Shown here: positions 21,361 through 22,534 of the stretch, in pieces
How the letters are laid out: every line of letters starts with the position of its first letter
Numbering within the stretch: the first letter of the stretch is position 1
Assembly (NCBI GenBank): GCA_964569185.1
Contig: CAZMTP010000024.1
Span: 1-22,534 of the forward strand
Source of the DNA: DATIJP01 sp964569185
GTDB lineage: Bacteria > Chlamydiota > Chlamydiia > Chlamydiales > Rhabdochlamydiaceae
Reading direction: 5' to 3'
Length of the DNA: 22,534 nucleotides
Notes under the pieces: model-generated
What the model was told of the DNA's origin: nothing
Databases searched by the model: none
The model's input: only the letters and a program-made list of their open reading frames with translations
Position numbers and translations under genes: made by a program

Positions 21361-21388
21361 GGATGAAGGATGAATGCTGAAGGATGAA
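21361..21388. repeat. four 7-base tandem units
   Basis: Directly after the lipoprotein stop are GGATGAA, GGATGAA, TGCTGAA and GGATGAA in register. It is too short to assign a role. Confidence 0.6.
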
Positions 21389-21439
21389 AAATCAAGAAAT
21401 TCCAGATTCTTTGAAGAACTTTTGAAAACTAACGGGTTC

Positions 21440-22314
21440 TTAATCAGATAAACTTTTAACGTCAATCAGAATGGGCGCATAATGATGCGCTGTGTGGGCA
21501 TGAAATAGATAGCCTTGCACCGCGATCTCTTTGCCTTCATGGTTGCAATAAAAATCAGTCGCATCACCGCCATCGACACCACGCGATAAATAGACCTCGC
21601 GGTGGTTAGAATGTTCCAAGATCGATTTAAGATTTTGAAATGCCATAGACACTGGGGTTGTCGTTGCAATTTTGAAAGATTCATCATCCGTTTGGAGCAT
21701 CCAACAATAGTCTGCACGATCGCCTCTTTCGATAGAAGAGTATTCTGGAGGGCCGGAAAGAGCCGTAGTATCAGTTTGCCTTTGAGCCTGACTAGTTTTT
21801 CAGGTTCGCCTTCTGGAAGCTCTAGCAAAGATTCATCTTCGTCCTCATTGGAAGAACCATTTGAGACTATGCACCGCTCAGCTAGATAGTCGAATGGACT
21901 TTTGATCTCTTGCTTGGCAAGGACTGTATTGGATTTAATCGAGAAACACAAATAGGTGCGCGAGAGGCAGGGTGTTCCAATATCTCCTTCTACAGTGACA
22001 CAAGCGCCCTCTAGAGCTCGTGCTCGCAACAAACCATCATCATTTCCATCAACACACTGAACTACGTTCAAATCGATGCTCAACTCCTTGAAAAGCCCTT
22101 GGTCTTTTTTCGACAGTTGATGAAATCATTTTTGTATCTGCTCTTGGGATGCCCGATCAAGTTCAAGATACCAGCCAAATGCCCCATTTTTGACAATGCG
22201 AGGCGCCGGATAATATCTTTTCACTAATTTTCCTGAAAGCTGCTCATTCTCATGCGCTTCGAGATTAGCAAATACAGCAATGAAACAAATCGCACTAACA
22301 AAGAGCCTCTTCAT
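21440..22314 (-). pseudogene. exported protein with a DUF4431-like C-terminal domain, broken by a stop and a frameshift
   Basis: One ancestral gene of about 290 codons is visible in three parts. Part 1 (22314-22126) has a signal peptide (MKRLFVSAICFIAVFANLEA) behind CAGGAAAA and reads through LSGKLVKRYYPAP to a TGA at 22128-22126. Part 2 continues in the same frame (FHQLSKKDQGLFKEL, then SIDLNVVQCVDGNDD) to about 21800. The frame then shifts by one, most simply by loss of an A in the five-A run at 21796-21800. Part 3 carries SGPPEYSSIERGDRADYCW, then VYLSRG and GYLFHAHTAHHYAPILIDVK to a TAA at 21440. The GPPxYxSIExGD block and the ending recall DUF4431. Sense-like sequence persists on both sides of each lesion, so the damage is recent or an assembly error. 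Confidence 0.72.
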
Positions 22315-22388
22315 GTTTTTCCTGCGCATTAAATACCAATTCAAATGCTTTTAAGCCAAACTCTTGACTTCTCTTTAAATATGGTCCA

Positions 22389-22401
22389 ATATCTAGGATA
22401 T
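22389..22401. promoter_or_regulatory. small inverted repeat upstream of the antitoxin gene
   Basis: ATATC-TAG-GATAT lies 28 bases ahead of the antitoxin start codon, in a region with a TTGACT (22364-22369) further up. AbiEi antitoxins repress their own promoter through inverted repeats, so this may be an operator; the arms are short. Confidence 0.25.
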
Positions 22402-22428
22402 ATATAGAAATGTCCGAGATTTTGTACC

Positions 22429-22534
22429 ATGCCTAAAAAAAATGAGAAACTCAAGAAGGCCATACACTCTTTGCGCAAGGCAGGAGGTGTCTTTCGTATG
22501 TCCGAAGCATTGCGCCTTGGAATTCACCGTCGAG
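22429..22534 (+). CDS. AbiEi-type antitoxin / winged-helix regulator, N-terminal part
   Basis: The frame starts at ATG 22429 and runs open for 35 codons to the window edge. The product begins MPKKNEKLKKAIHSL, then RKAGGVFRMSEALRLGIHRR. This is the pattern of the N-terminal winged-helix of AbiEi antitoxins (PF13338-like: aGGvfrtsea...GihrrtLy), which bind DNA and counter the nucleotidyltransferase toxin AbiEii in type IV toxin-antitoxin systems. The toxin gene, if present, would lie beyond the window. The ribosome site is weak (GAG). The identification rests on a short piece. Confidence 0.62.
   Translation, partial: MPKKNEKLKKAIHSLRKAGGVFRMSEALRLGIHRR

Noticed and set aside
21796..21800. Programmed -1 frameshift at the five-A run
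   Set aside because: The bases around it (GAAAAAC) do not give a canonical X XXY YYZ site in the incoming frame, and an independent TGA lies upstream in the same gene, so simple damage is more likely.
21602..21889. Plus-strand frame of 95 codons
   Set aside because: Antisense to the broken exported gene, whose minus-strand frames give recognisable protein.
22126..22128. TGA read as selenocysteine
   Set aside because: No selenoprotein family or SECIS-like stem is recognised, and a second lesion downstream shows the gene is broken.

Overview
The window looks like chromosome from a Chlamydiota symbiont or pathogen of the environmental type (Parachlamydiales/Simkaniales-like: Waddlia, Simkania, Parachlamydia relatives). 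The grounds are three tandem MOMP-like porins of the Legionella-OMP/Lpg1974 type, a TCA-cycle aconitase (absent from Chlamydiaceae), a Cys-rich exported envelope protein, a bilobed Inc-like membrane protein and a Ser/Pro-rich effector-like protein. This placement rests on gene content, not on a search.

Layout. 1-3275 (minus strand): an unknown partial gene, a helical-repeat protein, a GGQ release-factor-like protein, then the cluster small exported protein - hpt - ridA. 3342-6206 (minus): aconitase acnA broken into two in-frame pieces by two UAA codons 24 bases apart. 6253-11153: a small three-helix membrane protein, dusB followed by an exported HIT protein, two translationally coupled FAD oxidoreductases, and a spermidine synthase. 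11317-12117: a secreted protein with 21 cysteines and a DoxX membrane protein, each followed by a clear hairpin. 12172-13383: a repeat-bearing effector candidate. 13504-13791: a compact unit encoding a 37-residue basic peptide. 13786-16192: a zinc-ribbon protein, a shortened uridine kinase, a basic 54-residue protein, an ornithine cyclodeaminase and a two-helix membrane protein. 16360-17361: an Inc candidate and a CPT-like kinase. 17620-20728: three tandem porins. 20818-22314: a DUF2147 lipoprotein and a twice-broken exported gene. 22429-end: the start of an AbiEi-type antitoxin gene.

The most unusual theme is that at least five proteins from normally cytosolic enzyme families (Hpt, HIT hydrolase, an FAD oxidoreductase, SpeE, uridine kinase) carry an added N-terminal signal peptide, in several cases placed exactly in front of the residue where the ordinary family member begins. 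Read together with the exported porins, this suggests a set of metabolic enzymes for purines, pyrimidines and polyamines working outside the bacterial cytoplasm, either in the periplasm or, through Sec plus type II secretion, in the inclusion lumen or host. The second theme is gene wear: a split acnA, a uridine kinase with about 71 residues missing from its core, and an exported gene with one nonsense and one frameshift lesion.
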